Positions 1 through 8,594 of a stretch of 64,000 bases of DNA are shown one piece after another. The stretch is from the NCBI GenBank assembly GCA_017428245.1, contig JAFRRF010000003.1:1-64000 (forward strand). The letters are read 5' to 3'. The notes below the pieces were generated by a model that did not search any database, was not told the DNA's origin, and saw nothing but the letters and a program-made list of their open reading frames with translations. The DNA is from Bacteroidales bacterium (GTDB taxonomy: Bacteria > Bacteroidota > Bacteroidia > Bacteroidales > UBA932). Made by a program: the position numbers and the translations under genes. The stretch's first letter is position 1. Each line of letters starts with the position of its first letter.

Positions 1-176
1 TTCTTGGGCATGCGCGTCACGAAATGCGCATCGACGCCATAGTTGGCCAGCGACACGGCCACATTGGCCTCGCCGCCGCCGAATGTGGCGTCGAACTGCC
101 GGGCCTGCGCGAAGCGCAGATACCCCGGCGTGGAAAGGCGAAGCATCACTTCGCCGAAAGTCACAACTTTTGCCAT
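1..176 (-). CDS. kdgK: 2-keto-3-deoxygluconate kinase (PfkB family), N-terminal part
   Basis: Only the first 58 codons lie in the window; the gene continues past the left edge. The translation starts MAKVVTFGEVMLRLS and contains the PfkB/ribokinase N-terminal substrate-binding signature GGGEANVAVSLANYG. The family phosphorylates sugars such as 2-keto-3-deoxygluconate (KDG) in the cytoplasm. The start codon follows the kduI stop by one base, so it is the next gene of the pectin operon. KDG is the common product of the UxaA and KduD branches encoded upstream, so a KDG kinase is the expected next step. Substrate is inferred from context; the catalytic half is not visible. Confidence 0.85.
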   Translation of the reverse strand, partial: MAKVVTFGEVMLRLSTPGYLRFAQARQFDATFGGGEANVAVSLANYGVDAHFVTRMPK

Positions 177-177
177 A

Positions 178-1020
178 TTATCGTAAATCTTTTGTAGCAC
201 ACCAGTCCATATCGTTGTAGTCGTCGTTCTCACCGCACATACCCCAGATGAAAGTGTAGTTGCGGGTCGCACAGGCACTGTGGATGCTCCACTGCGGCGA
301 GATGACCGCCTGCTCGTTGTGCATCCAGAGGTGCCGCGTCTCCTGCGGCTCGCCCATAAAGTGGCACACGGCCGCGTCGTCGGGCACTTCGAAATAGAAA
401 TACACCTCCATGCGGCGGTCGTGCGTGTGGGCCGGCATCGTGTTCCAGGTGCTGCCCGGCGCGAGTTCGGTCATACCCATCTGCAGCTGGCAGCACGGCA
501 CGACTTCCTTCACGAGCAGGCGGTTGATCGTCCGCTCGTTGCTCTCCTCGAGCGAACCGAGGTGCATCACCACCGCGTCTTTCTTGCTCACCTGTTTGAC
601 GCCCGTCTCGCGGTGCGCCGTGGCGGAGCAGAAATAGAAATGCGCGGGATGCTCGGGATCGACGCTCTTGAACGTGACGTGGCGGTCGCCACGGCCCACG
701 TAGATGGCCTCTTTGAAGGGAATGGTATAGTCCTGCTCCCCCACCTTCACGATGCCCGTGCCGCCGACATTGATGATGCCCAGCTCACGGCGCTGCGTGA
801 AATAGTCGGCGCGGAGGATTTCCGGCGCGCTGAGCAGCAAGTCTTCCTTCACGGGTACGGCGCCGCCGGCGATGATGCGGTCGAACATCGAATAGACCAT
901 GTTGATCTCATCGGGAACCATCACCCGCTCTACCAGATAGTGCTTCCGCAACGTGGCGGTATCATAGTGCTTCGCATCGTCCTGATGCGAGGCGTAACGA
1001 ACTTCACAATTGATCTTCAT
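178..1020 (-). CDS. kduI: 5-dehydro-4-deoxy-D-glucuronate isomerase
   Basis: This 280-residue protein has the family's usual length. KduI converts 5-keto-4-deoxyuronate, the monomer formed when unsaturated galacturonides are cleaved, into 2,5-diketo-3-deoxygluconate in the cytoplasm. The cupin metal site is visible as PAHTHDRRMEVYFYF (two His and a Glu), with a further His in the later strand QWSIHSAC. The start MKINCEVRYASHQDDAK resembles the conserved KduI N-terminus. It lies six bases after kduD and one base before kdgK in the same operon. It receives its substrate from the PL1/GH105 branch and passes product to KduD. Confidence 0.96.
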   Translation of the reverse strand: MKINCEVRYASHQDDAKHYDTATLRKHYLVERVMVPDEINMVYSMFDRIIAGGAVPVKEDLLLSAPEILRADYFTQRRELGIINVGGTGIVKVGEQDYTIPFKEAIYVGRGDRHVTFKSVDPEHPAHFYFCSATAHRETGVKQVSKKDAVVMHLGSLEESNERTINRLLVKEVVPCCQLQMGMTELAPGSTWNTMPAHTHDRRMEVYFYFEVPDDAAVCHFMGEPQETRHLWMHNEQAVISPQWSIHSACATRNYTFIWGMCGENDDYNDMDWCATKDLR

Positions 1021-1026
1021 ATCGTA

Positions 1027-1827
1027 TTACGGTTGTTTGCCAATATATGCCAGGATACCGCCGTCCACATAGAGGATGTGGCCGTTGACGGCGTCGGAGG
1101 CGTGCGAGGCCAGAAACACGGCGGGGCCGCCGAGTTCATCGGGGTCGAGCCAGCGTCCGGCGGGCGTCTTGGCGCAGATGAAACTGTCGAACGGATGGCG
1201 GCTGCCGTCGGCCTGCGGCTCGCGCAGCGGTGCGGTCTGGGGCGTGGCGATATAGCCGGGTCCCAGGCCGTTGCACTGGATGTTGTAGCCGCCGTACTCT
1301 GAGCAGATGTTGCGCGTGAGCATCTTCAGGCCGCCCTTCGCGGCGGCGTAGGCCGACACGGTCTCGCGACCAAGTTCGCTCATCATCGAGCAGATGTTGA
1401 TGATCTTGCCTTCGCGGCGCTCCATCATCTCGGGCACCACGGCGGCCGAGCAGATGTACGGGCCCACGAGGTCGATGTCGATGACCCGCTGGAATTCCTC
1501 GCGCGACATCTCGTGCATCGGGATGCGCTTGATGATGCCGGCATTGTTGACCAGGATGTGGATCGGTCCCACCTCGGCGTGGATGCGTTCCACGAGCGCC
1601 TTCACCACCGCTTCGTCGGTGACGTCGCACACATAGCCGTGGACGTTCTTGATGCCGGCCTCGCGGTAGGCCTCGAGGCCTTTCTGCATCGAAGCCTCGT
1701 TGGACGTATTGAAAATGATGTTGTCGACACCGGCATCCACAAAAGCTTTCGCGATGGCGAAGCCGATGCCGTAGGCGGCGCCGGTGATCCAGGCGTTCCG
1801 GCCTTCGAGGGAAAAGAGCGTCTTCAT
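1027..1827 (-). CDS. kduD: 2-dehydro-3-deoxy-D-gluconate 5-dehydrogenase (SDR family)
   Basis: A 266-residue short-chain dehydrogenase that reduces 2,5-diketo-3-deoxygluconate to KDG. The Rossmann motif is ITGAAYGIG near residue 13, followed by NNAG and the catalytic YAAAK preceded by Ser in ICSMMSELG. I start it at MKTLFSLEGRNAWITG because the reading frame upstream of that point is only an extension over the neighbouring gene. The stop of the DUF4861 gene and this start share one base (TGATG), which suggests translational coupling. Together with kduI it forms the unsaturated-uronate branch of the pathway. Confidence 0.95.
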   Translation of the reverse strand: MKTLFSLEGRNAWITGAAYGIGFAIAKAFVDAGVDNIIFNTSNEASMQKGLEAYREAGIKNVHGYVCDVTDEAVVKALVERIHAEVGPIHILVNNAGIIKRIPMHEMSREEFQRVIDIDLVGPYICSAAVVPEMMERREGKIINICSMMSELGRETVSAYAAAKGGLKMLTRNICSEYGGYNIQCNGLGPGYIATPQTAPLREPQADGSRHPFDSFICAKTPAGRWLDPDELGGPAVFLASHASDAVNGHILYVDGGILAYIGKQP

Positions 1828-2684
1828 CACTGTTCGCTTACAAGGTTGAACCAGGCTTCGGCATCCTTCACGTTCCCCTTGGACCAGCAGGAGCCAAAGC
1901 GGTAGCGGAAGGGCTCGCCGCTGCGGATTTCCTTGACGCACAGGCCGTGGAGGCCGTCGTCGGTCACGAAGGTCGCGGTCGCATCGGGGACGATGACGGC
2001 CACGCCGAGCTTGCCGTCCTCGGGCTCGATGCTCTGGTCGGAGGCATTCTCCCACAACGCATAGCAGCCGGGCTCGATGAGTTCCGCCACCAGCGTCTGC
2101 TGGGCCGGATGCCGGTTCACGCCGGCGGCGACGGTCAGAGTCTCCGCACCGGTAAAGGTGTAGATATCTTCCACGAAGCAGAAATGATTGCCGGGGACGA
2201 CGGTGACCTGCTTGTCGAGCGAGACGGTGATCCCGTCGGCGGCCTGCCAGGCCGGATAGTGCAGCACGAAGACCGCCTTGTCGGCCCCGACGTGCAGCAC
2301 TTCGTGCGAGCGGAAGTTCGTGGCGGGATAGCGGAGCGTGCCGTCGATCAGGGGCGACGAAGCGCCGCCGCCCAGCGACACGGCCACCTTGTAGCAGTCC
2401 TTGCCGCCGTGGTCGTGGTGGTAGTAATCGGGATCTTCCATCGCGCCCTTGTACCATTCGTTCGCCACGAGCCGGCCGGGGAGTTTCACCCAGACGTCGA
2501 TGCCCGGCGAAGTGGGATTGCCCTCGAGGGCCTCGCCGTAGAAACGGCCGGCGATGAGGTTGTTCTCGAACACGAAGTCATCGGACCGCTCGGGAACGAA
2601 GCGGGCCATGACCAGGGTCTCCGGAGTCGTCGCGCAGCCGGCCAGGGCCAGCAGCAGCGACGCAATAGCCAACAGCCTTTTCAT
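1827..2684 (-). CDS. DUF4861-family lipoprotein
   Basis: A 285-residue protein with a lipoprotein signal (MKRLLAIASLLLALAGC, acylated Cys about residue 17), so it is exported and membrane-anchored, probably facing the periplasm. The body resembles the DUF4861 family of Bacteroidota polysaccharide loci, predicted to be beta-rich; the conserved-looking core includes NLIAGRFYGEAL and YYHHDHGGKDCYKV. An upstream ATG at 2699 exists, but the start at 2684 places the signal peptide at the N-terminus and follows the permease stop by four bases. No catalytic activity can be assigned. Its place between uronate permease and KduD suggests a role in handling oligogalacturonides, perhaps as an epimerase, mutarotase or binding protein; that is inference only. 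Confidence 0.8.
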   Translation of the reverse strand: MKRLLAIASLLLALAGCATTPETLVMARFVPERSDDFVFENNLIAGRFYGEALEGNPTSPGIDVWVKLPGRLVANEWYKGAMEDPDYYHHDHGGKDCYKVAVSLGGGASSPLIDGTLRYPATNFRSHEVLHVGADKAVFVLHYPAWQAADGITVSLDKQVTVVPGNHFCFVEDIYTFTGAETLTVAAGVNRHPAQQTLVAELIEPGCYALWENASDQSIEPEDGKLGVAVIVPDATATFVTDDGLHGLCVKEIRSGEPFRYRFGSCWSKGNVKDAEAWFNLVSEQ

Positions 2685-2688
2685 CGTC

Positions 2689-4152
2689 TTACCGTTCAAT
2701 GGGTTTATACTTCGGAACCAGCGACTTCATGATGCTCCAGGCGATCAGGTAGGCCAGGCCGCAGAAGCAGAACATGATGAAGTAGCCGGCGGGCTTGCCG
2801 GTGAAACCGAGGAAACGGAAGGCTTCGCCCGCGTTCTCGGCATAGGTGAACAGGTTGCCCGCCACCTTCTGGATGATCATCGAGCCGATACCGCCGGCCA
2901 TCGCGCCGATGCCGGTAATCGTGGCGATTGTGCTCTTGGGGAACATGTCACCGACGGTCGAGAAGAGGTTGGCACTCCAGGCCTGATGGCCCGCGCCGGC
3001 CAGACCGATGAGGATGGCCGGCCACCAGGGCGTGTCGAAGCGGACGCCCAGCGGCTGCGCCAGCAGGGCGGCCAGCGGGAAGAAGGCGAAGATGAGCATC
3101 GCCAGCATACGGCCGGCGTACGGGTTCATCCCCTTCCTGTCGACGAAAATCTTCGGAAGATAGCCGCCGAAAATCGAGATGACCGTCACGATGAGATAAA
3201 GCGTGAAGATGAGCCACTGGCCCAGCGAAGAAGTGGCCGGGGCGTGGAACTGGTTGCTGAAGTACGAAGGAGCCCAGAACAGGAAGAACCACCAAACACC
3301 GTCGGTAAAGAACTTGCCCACAATGAACGCCCAGGTCTGCTTGAAGGTGAAGCACTTCAGGAACGGGATGGCCTTCTCGTTGGCTTTCTGCGCCTCTTCA
3401 GCCGCCTTGGCGGCCGCTTCGGCGGCATCGTCCTGGTGGATGTACTCGAGCTCGGCCGCATTCACGTGCTTGCTCTTTTCGGGCTTGTCATACATAAAGG
3501 CCCAGAAGAACATCCAGAGGAAGCCCAGGCCGCCGATGATGATGAACGCCATCTCCCAGCCGAACTTCACGGCCAACGGCGGGATGAGGAGCGGAGCCGC
3601 GAGGGCACCGACCGAAGCGCCGGCGTTGAAGATCGACGTGGCGAAGGCGCGGTCTTTCTTCGGGAAATACTCGGCCGTCACCTTGATGGCGGCCGGGAAG
3701 TTGCCCGCCTCGCCGAGGGCCAGGATGCCGCGGCAAAGCATAAACAGATAGACGGATGTCGTGGAAACGGCCAGTGCGATATTGGAGCCGTTCTCAACGG
3801 CGCGCAGGGCGGCGACGGAGCCGAGGCCCTCGATGTGGGCGGTGGCCCAGCCGCAGGCGGCGTGGAGGCACGCGCCGGCCGACCACACGCCGATGGCGAT
3901 CAGATAGCCCTTCTTCGTGCCCATCCAGTCCACGAACTTGCCCGCGAAAAGGCAGCAGATGGCGTAGAAGATGGAGAAGAAACTGGTGATGGTGCCGTAG
4001 TTGGCGTCGGTCCAGTGGAATTCGGGCTTGATGAACTCTTCGTAGGTGAGCGAGAGCACCTGGCGGTCGAGGTAGTTGACCGTGGTCGCCACGAACAGCA
4101 GCGAGCAGATCCACCAGCGCCAGTTCGACAAAAGTTTCTGCTGGGTACTCAT
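2689..4152 (-). CDS. exuT: Hexuronate permease, MFS family (ExuT-like)
   Basis: A 487-residue, roughly 12-helix MFS permease of the anion:cation symporter subgroup that includes ExuT. Near the N-terminus NYLDRQVLS follows helix 1, and FVDWMGTKKGYLIAIGVWS matches the MFS loop 2-3 motif. A charged cytoplasmic loop rich in Lys, Glu and Ala (KAAEEAQKANEKAIPFLK) separates the halves. It sits two bases after uxaB in the pectin operon and should carry galacturonate and/or unsaturated uronate monomers from periplasm to cytoplasm. Substrate is inferred from family and context. Confidence 0.9.
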   Translation of the reverse strand: MSTQQKLLSNWRWWICSLLFVATTVNYLDRQVLSLTYEEFIKPEFHWTDANYGTITSFFSIFYAICCLFAGKFVDWMGTKKGYLIAIGVWSAGACLHAACGWATAHIEGLGSVAALRAVENGSNIALAVSTTSVYLFMLCRGILALGEAGNFPAAIKVTAEYFPKKDRAFATSIFNAGASVGALAAPLLIPPLAVKFGWEMAFIIIGGLGFLWMFFWAFMYDKPEKSKHVNAAELEYIHQDDAAEAAAKAAEEAQKANEKAIPFLKCFTFKQTWAFIVGKFFTDGVWWFFLFWAPSYFSNQFHAPATSSLGQWLIFTLYLIVTVISIFGGYLPKIFVDRKGMNPYAGRMLAMLIFAFFPLAALLAQPLGVRFDTPWWPAILIGLAGAGHQAWSANLFSTVGDMFPKSTIATITGIGAMAGGIGSMIIQKVAGNLFTYAENAGEAFRFLGFTGKPAGYFIMFCFCGLAYLIAWSIMKSLVPKYKPIER

Positions 4153-4154
4153 AA

Positions 4155-5591
4155 CTACAGGGCTTTAACTGCGGCACGCATGCCTTCTTTCTGAATCAGG
4201 GCCAGGTCGGCCGTCAGCAGGTCGGTCAGACCGGGGATGGCGTTGAGGTCTTCGCCCCAGATGAAGTCGTCGGCGAGGACGCCCTTGGCCACGGCGGCCA
4301 CGTCGCCCGTGGCCCAGAGGTCCTTGAGCAGGGCGAGGATCTTCGGATCGTCGTTGGGAACGATCTCGTCGTCGCCGCGCTTGCCGCCCTTGTAGTAGGT
4401 GCAGATGGCGGCCAGGCCGAGGACGATGCCCTTCGGCAGTTCGCCCTTGCGCTCCAGATAGGTCTTCAGGCCCGGCAGGTCGCGGGTCTTGAATTTCGGG
4501 AAGGAGTTGAGCATGATGCTCGTCACGAAATGCTTCACGAACGGGTTGCGGAAACGCTCCATCACGTCGTCGGCGAACTTCACGAGTTCTTCCTTCGGCA
4601 GGTTGAGTGTCGGAAGCAGTTCCTCATACATCACCCGGCGCACGAACGGGCCCACGAGTTCGTCTTCGCAGCATTCCTTCACGGTGTTGAGGCCGCTCAG
4701 GTAGCCCACCGGCGAAAGCACGGTGTGCGGACCGTTGAGCAGGGTAACCTTGCGCTCGTGGTACGGCGCCTCGGAAGGCACGAAGAGCACGTTGAGGCCG
4801 GCCTGGTCGGCGGGGAATTCGGCGGCGATCTCCTTCGGCGCCTCGATCACCCAGAGGTGGAAGATCTCAGCCTTGTCGAGGAGATTGTCCTTATAGCCCA
4901 CGCGTTCGCAGAGCTGCTCGGCGGTGTCGCGGGGATAGCCCGGCACGATGCGGTCGACGAGCGTGCTGTAGACGCCGCAGGCGTCGAGGAACCAGTTGCG
5001 GAACCCTTCGCCCAACTGCCACAGGTCGATATACTGGAGAATGCATTCCTTCAGGTGTTTGCCGTTCTCGAAAATCAGCTCGCACGGGAAAAGGATCAGG
5101 CCGCGGCTCTTGTCGCCCTGGAAGAATTCGTAGCGGTGATAGAGCAACTGTGTGAGCTTGCCCGGATACGAAGCGGCAGGCTTGTCGGTGAACTTGCAGG
5201 CCGGATCGAAGGCGATGCCCGCCTCGGTGGTATTGGAGATTACAAAGCGGATCTCAGGCTGCTCGGCAAGCTTCAGGTAGGCGCCGAAATCTTCGTAGGG
5301 ATTCAGGCCGCGGGAGACGACGTCGATCAGGTCGACGCTGTCGACGGGCTGGCCGTTCTGCAGGCCCTGCAGGTTGAGGTGATAGAGGCCGTCCTGCTCA
5401 TTGAGCCAGCCGACCATGCCCTTCTCGATGGGCTGGACTACGACGACGGAGCCGTTGAAGTCCGTCTTCTGGTTGGTCTTCCAGATGATCCATTCGATGA
5501 ATGCGCGAAGGAAGTTGCCCTCGCCGAACTGGATGATCTTCTCGGTGTACTTTTTCGCCTGGGGCGCCGTGGTACGATTGAGTTTTTCCAT
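4155..5591 (-). CDS. uxaB: Tagaturonate reductase (altronate oxidoreductase)
   Basis: A 478-residue member of the mannitol/fructuronate long-chain dehydrogenase family, close to typical UxaB length. The N-terminal nucleotide-binding start IIQFGEGNFLRAFIEW is characteristic of UxaB, and the C-terminal catalytic domain contains LLNGPHTVLSPVGYLSG. It reduces D-tagaturonate to D-altronate with NADH. The gene lies between uxaA (27-base gap) and exuT (2-base gap). UxaC, UxaB and UxaA together give the complete Ashwell route for saturated galacturonate. Confidence 0.95.
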   Translation of the reverse strand: MEKLNRTTAPQAKKYTEKIIQFGEGNFLRAFIEWIIWKTNQKTDFNGSVVVVQPIEKGMVGWLNEQDGLYHLNLQGLQNGQPVDSVDLIDVVSRGLNPYEDFGAYLKLAEQPEIRFVISNTTEAGIAFDPACKFTDKPAASYPGKLTQLLYHRYEFFQGDKSRGLILFPCELIFENGKHLKECILQYIDLWQLGEGFRNWFLDACGVYSTLVDRIVPGYPRDTAEQLCERVGYKDNLLDKAEIFHLWVIEAPKEIAAEFPADQAGLNVLFVPSEAPYHERKVTLLNGPHTVLSPVGYLSGLNTVKECCEDELVGPFVRRVMYEELLPTLNLPKEELVKFADDVMERFRNPFVKHFVTSIMLNSFPKFKTRDLPGLKTYLERKGELPKGIVLGLAAICTYYKGGKRGDDEIVPNDDPKILALLKDLWATGDVAAVAKGVLADDFIWGEDLNAIPGLTDLLTADLALIQKEGMRAAVKAL

Positions 5592-5618
5592 ATATGTAAC
5601 TGTTAAATAATTGTCAAA

Positions 5619-7166
5619 CTATAAGGTGACACCGGTCTTGAAGATGGCTATTTCGCGGAAGCCGTTCTTCTCGCTGTTGACCGGCTCGCCGCCGGCCACG
5701 GCAAGGACGGCGTCGATGAAACGGGCGGCTACCTTTTCCATCGGTTCGTCCTGCGCCAGGACGCCCGCGTTGAAGTCGATCCACGTGGGCTTGCGGGTGG
5801 CGAGCGCCGTGTTGGTCGCGATCTTCATCGTCGGGACGAAACTGCCGAAGGGCGTACCGCGGCCCGTGGTGAAGAGCACGAGCTGGCAGCCCGCGGCCGC
5901 CAGGGCCGTGGAGGCGACCAGGTCGTTGCCGGGCGAACTGAGGAGGTTCAGTCCTTTGACCGAGAGGCGCTCGCCATAGCGGAGCACGTCGCGGACGGGG
6001 CTGCCGCCGCATTTCTGCGTGCAGCCAAGCGACTTTTCTTCCAGCGTGGAGATGCCGCCGGCCTTGTTGCCCGGCGAAGGATTCTCGTAGACGGGCTGAT
6101 TGTTGCGGATGAAATAGTCCTTGAAGTCGTTGATCAGGCTGACCGTCTTGTCGAAGGTCGCACGGTCCTGGCAACGGTTCATCAGGATGGTTTCGGCGCC
6201 GAACATCTCGGGCACTTCGGTCAGGACCGTCGTGCCGCCCCGGGCAACCACCCAGTCGGAGAAGACGCCGAGCAGCGGGTTGGCCGTAATGCCGGAGAGG
6301 CCGTCCGAGCCGCCGCATTTGAGGCCGACGCGCAGTTCGGAGACCGGCACGTCGGTCCGCCGGTCGCGCGAACAAACCGCGAAGATCTCGCGGAGCTGCC
6401 GCACGCCGTATTCGATCTCATCCTCCACCGTCTGGCACACGAACATCCGCACGCGCGACTCATCGACCGGGCCTACGAGTTCGCGGAACGCGTCGAGCTG
6501 GTTGTTCTCGCAGCCCAGGCTCACCACGAGCACACCGCCGGCGTTGGGATGATGCACCATATCGGCCAGGACGGTCCGCGTGTTCTGGTGGTCGTCGCCC
6601 AGCTGGGAACAGCCGTAGTTGTGCGGGAACGCCACGACAGCGTCGACACTTTGGCCAGCGCCGATCTGACCGGACATCTCGGCCTTGAAGCGGGCGACAA
6701 TCTGTTCGCAGATGCCGTTGACGCAGCCCACGGTCGGGATGACCCAGATCTCGTTGCGGATACCCACCTGACCGTCGCCGCGGCGATAACCGTGGAAAGA
6801 TACCCGGTCAAGCCGGGTATGACCCGGGTCTGCGTCATGCCCTTGGTTTGCGTCATGCCCTTGGTTTGCGTCATGCCCGACCTGATCGGGCATCTGCGGC
6901 TCGTAATGATACTCCAGCAGGCCTTCGAGATTGGTCTTGATGCAGGTGTGGTCGATCATTTCACCGGCCCGGACGGCGCGGGTGACGTGGCCGATCGGGA
7001 AGCCGTACTTGATGACGTTCTCCCCTTCCCCGAGATCGGTCAGGACGATTTTGTGACCGCGGGGGACGTCGGTGCGCAGGACAACGCCCGCCACGGCGTC
7101 ACCGGCCCGGAGGTCGGTGAGCGCCACGGCGACATTGTCGGAAGGATTGATCTTGATGTAATCCAT
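5619..7166 (-). CDS. uxaA: Altronate dehydratase with an inserted repeat in the interdomain linker
   Basis: A 515-residue UxaA that dehydrates D-altronate to KDG. An N-terminal SAF domain (about 1-90) is followed by the catalytic region beginning FHGYRRGDGQVGIRNEIW; conserved cysteines include NYGCSQ, LGCENN, LKCGGSDG and GCTQKCGG. Between the domains, about residues 91-123 are low-complexity (VGHDANQGHDANQGHDADPG) and come from an in-frame insertion of two palindromes and 18-bp tandem repeats (see 6797-6896). I start at MDYIKINPSDNVAVAL because the longer reading frame runs into uxaC. The start shares one base with the uxaC stop (TAATG). The linker insertion probably leaves the enzyme active, since both domains are intact. 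Confidence 0.93.
   Translation of the reverse strand: MDYIKINPSDNVAVALTDLRAGDAVAGVVLRTDVPRGHKIVLTDLGEGENVIKYGFPIGHVTRAVRAGEMIDHTCIKTNLEGLLEYHYEPQMPDQVGHDANQGHDANQGHDADPGHTRLDRVSFHGYRRGDGQVGIRNEIWVIPTVGCVNGICEQIVARFKAEMSGQIGAGQSVDAVVAFPHNYGCSQLGDDHQNTRTVLADMVHHPNAGGVLVVSLGCENNQLDAFRELVGPVDESRVRMFVCQTVEDEIEYGVRQLREIFAVCSRDRRTDVPVSELRVGLKCGGSDGLSGITANPLLGVFSDWVVARGGTTVLTEVPEMFGAETILMNRCQDRATFDKTVSLINDFKDYFIRNNQPVYENPSPGNKAGGISTLEEKSLGCTQKCGGSPVRDVLRYGERLSVKGLNLLSSPGNDLVASTALAAAGCQLVLFTTGRGTPFGSFVPTMKIATNTALATRKPTWIDFNAGVLAQDEPMEKVAARFIDAVLAVAGGEPVNSEKNGFREIAIFKTGVTL
6797..6896. repeat. In-frame palindromic insertion with 18-bp tandem repeats inside uxaA
   Basis: Two palindromes flank a short tandem array. 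The first, 6800-6820, has arms ATACCCGG and CCGGGTAT around TCAAG. The second, 6873-6893, has arms ATGCCCGA and TCGGGCAT around CCTGA. Between them the 18-base unit TGCGTCATGCCCTTGGTT occurs at 6831-6848 and 6849-6866, with a 12-base partial copy at 6867-6878. All lengths keep frame and encode repeated GHDANQ in the UxaA linker. The same kind of element occurs in two other genes and one intergenic gap of this window. Confidence 0.85.
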
Positions 7167-8581
7167 TAGAAGTTGAAATAATTCTTCGCGTTGTTGTAGG
7201 AGATGTCCTCGACCATCTGGCCGATGAAGTCGAGTTCGGACGCGGGCAGGCGGCCGGATTCCACGTCGTGGCCGAGCACGTCGCAGAGGATGCGGCGGAA
7301 GTACTCGTGACGCGGGTAGCTGATGAAGCTGCGGGAATCGGTGAGCATGCCGACGAAGCGGCTGAACAGGCCGAGTGCGGAGAGCGAATCCATCTGGCGG
7401 CGCATGCCGACCTCCTGGTCGAGGAACCACCAGCCGGAGCCGAACTGCATCTTGCCCGGGACCGTACCGTCATTGAAGGTGTACGCCATGGTCATCATCA
7501 CTGCGTTGTCCTTCGGATTGAGGCAGTACAGGATGGTCTTGGCCAGCTTGCCGGCCGCAGTGAGGCGGTCGAAGAAACGGTGGCCCGCCACGGCGATATC
7601 CTGGTCGTGGATAGCGTCATAGCCCGTGTCGGGGCCGATGAGCTCGAACATCTTCGAGTTGTTGTTGCGGATGGCGCCGATGTGGAACTGCTGCGCCCAC
7701 CCGGCCTCGGCGTCCATGACGGCCTGGTCGTAGAGGAAGGCGCTGCGGAACTTCTCGAGTTCGCGCGGGTTGGGCGCGATGCCCATCAGCACTTTCTTGA
7801 AGATGAGTTCGATCTCGATCTCCTTGTAGTCGGCGGCGTAGAAGTTCTCCAGACCGTGGTCGGAAAGCTTGCAGCCGTTGGCGGCAAAGTAGTCGTGACG
7901 CTTCTTCAGGGCTTCCTGCAGGTCGGCGTAGGAGTCGATCTCCGTATCGGCGGCTTCGCCCAGCTGCTTCAGATAGGCCTTGTAGGCCTTCGGATTTTCG
8001 ATGGCCATGGCCTTGTCGGGACGCCACGCCGGGATGACGCGGGTGCCGAACGGATGCGCGGCGATCATCTTGTGCCAGCGAAGGTCGTCGGCCGGATCGT
8101 CGGTGGTGCACACCACCTCGACGTTGAACTTGCGGATGAGCGCCTGGCCGCGGAACTCGGGCGTAGCAAGTTTCGCGTTGCACTCTTCGAAGATCTCGCG
8201 CGCCGTCGCGGGGCACAGGAGCTTGTCGATGCCGAACACGCGGCTCAGCTCGAGGTGCGTCCAGTGATAGAGCGGGTTGCGCATCGTATAGGGCACAGTC
8301 TCGGCCCATTTCTCGAAAGTCTCCCAGGCGGTTTTGGTACCGCCTGTGAGATAGTCTTCCGAGACACCGTTGGCCCGCATCGCACGCCACTTGTAATGGT
8401 CGCCGTAGTGGCCGTCAACCAGCCAGAGCTGCGTGATGTCGCGGAACTGGATGTTCTCGGCGATCTGCTGCGGCACCAGGTGGCAGTGATAGTCGATGAT
8501 GGGCATCTTGGCTGCGTGGGAGTGATACAGCGCGCGCGCCGTATCACTCTGCAGCATGAAATTGTCGTTGATGAAGCTCAT
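7166..8581 (-). CDS. uxaC: Glucuronate/galacturonate isomerase
   Basis: A 471-residue uronate isomerase of the amidohydrolase superfamily, which converts D-galacturonate to D-tagaturonate (and glucuronate to fructuronate). The metal-binding motif IIDYHCHL is present near residue 29, and PLYHWTHLELSRVFGI is typical of UxaC. The start MSFINDNFMLQSDTARALYHSH is chosen over an ATG 33 bases upstream because it matches the family N-terminus and leaves a 13-base gap after the upstream gene. First cytoplasmic enzyme of the saturated galacturonate branch. Confidence 0.96.
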   Translation of the reverse strand: MSFINDNFMLQSDTARALYHSHAAKMPIIDYHCHLVPQQIAENIQFRDITQLWLVDGHYGDHYKWRAMRANGVSEDYLTGGTKTAWETFEKWAETVPYTMRNPLYHWTHLELSRVFGIDKLLCPATAREIFEECNAKLATPEFRGQALIRKFNVEVVCTTDDPADDLRWHKMIAAHPFGTRVIPAWRPDKAMAIENPKAYKAYLKQLGEAADTEIDSYADLQEALKKRHDYFAANGCKLSDHGLENFYAADYKEIEIELIFKKVLMGIAPNPRELEKFRSAFLYDQAVMDAEAGWAQQFHIGAIRNNNSKMFELIGPDTGYDAIHDQDIAVAGHRFFDRLTAAGKLAKTILYCLNPKDNAVMMTMAYTFNDGTVPGKMQFGSGWWFLDQEVGMRRQMDSLSALGLFSRFVGMLTDSRSFISYPRHEYFRRILCDVLGHDVESGRLPASELDFIGQMVEDISYNNAKNYFNF

Positions 8582-8594
8582 GGTGATTCCGTTT

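Noticed and set aside
280..1302. Plus-strand open frame over kduI and kduD
   Set aside because: Antisense shadow; both minus-strand genes carry complete family motifs.
1827..2457. N-terminal extension of kduD through the DUF4861 gene
   Set aside because: The SDR fold starts at MKTLFSLEGRNAWITG; the extension is an out-of-frame reading of the neighbouring gene.
2554..4194. Plus-strand 546-codon open frame over the ExuT-like gene
   Set aside because: Antisense shadow of a clear membrane transporter; low-complexity, no recognisable domain.
6831..6878. Short tandem repeats as a possible CRISPR array
   Set aside because: Units are contiguous 18-base copies without spacers, in frame inside uxaA, and no cas genes are present.
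7167..7430. N-terminal extension of uxaA into uxaC
   Set aside because: The SAF domain starts at MDYIKINPSDN, and the start overlaps the uxaC stop by one base as elsewhere in the operon.
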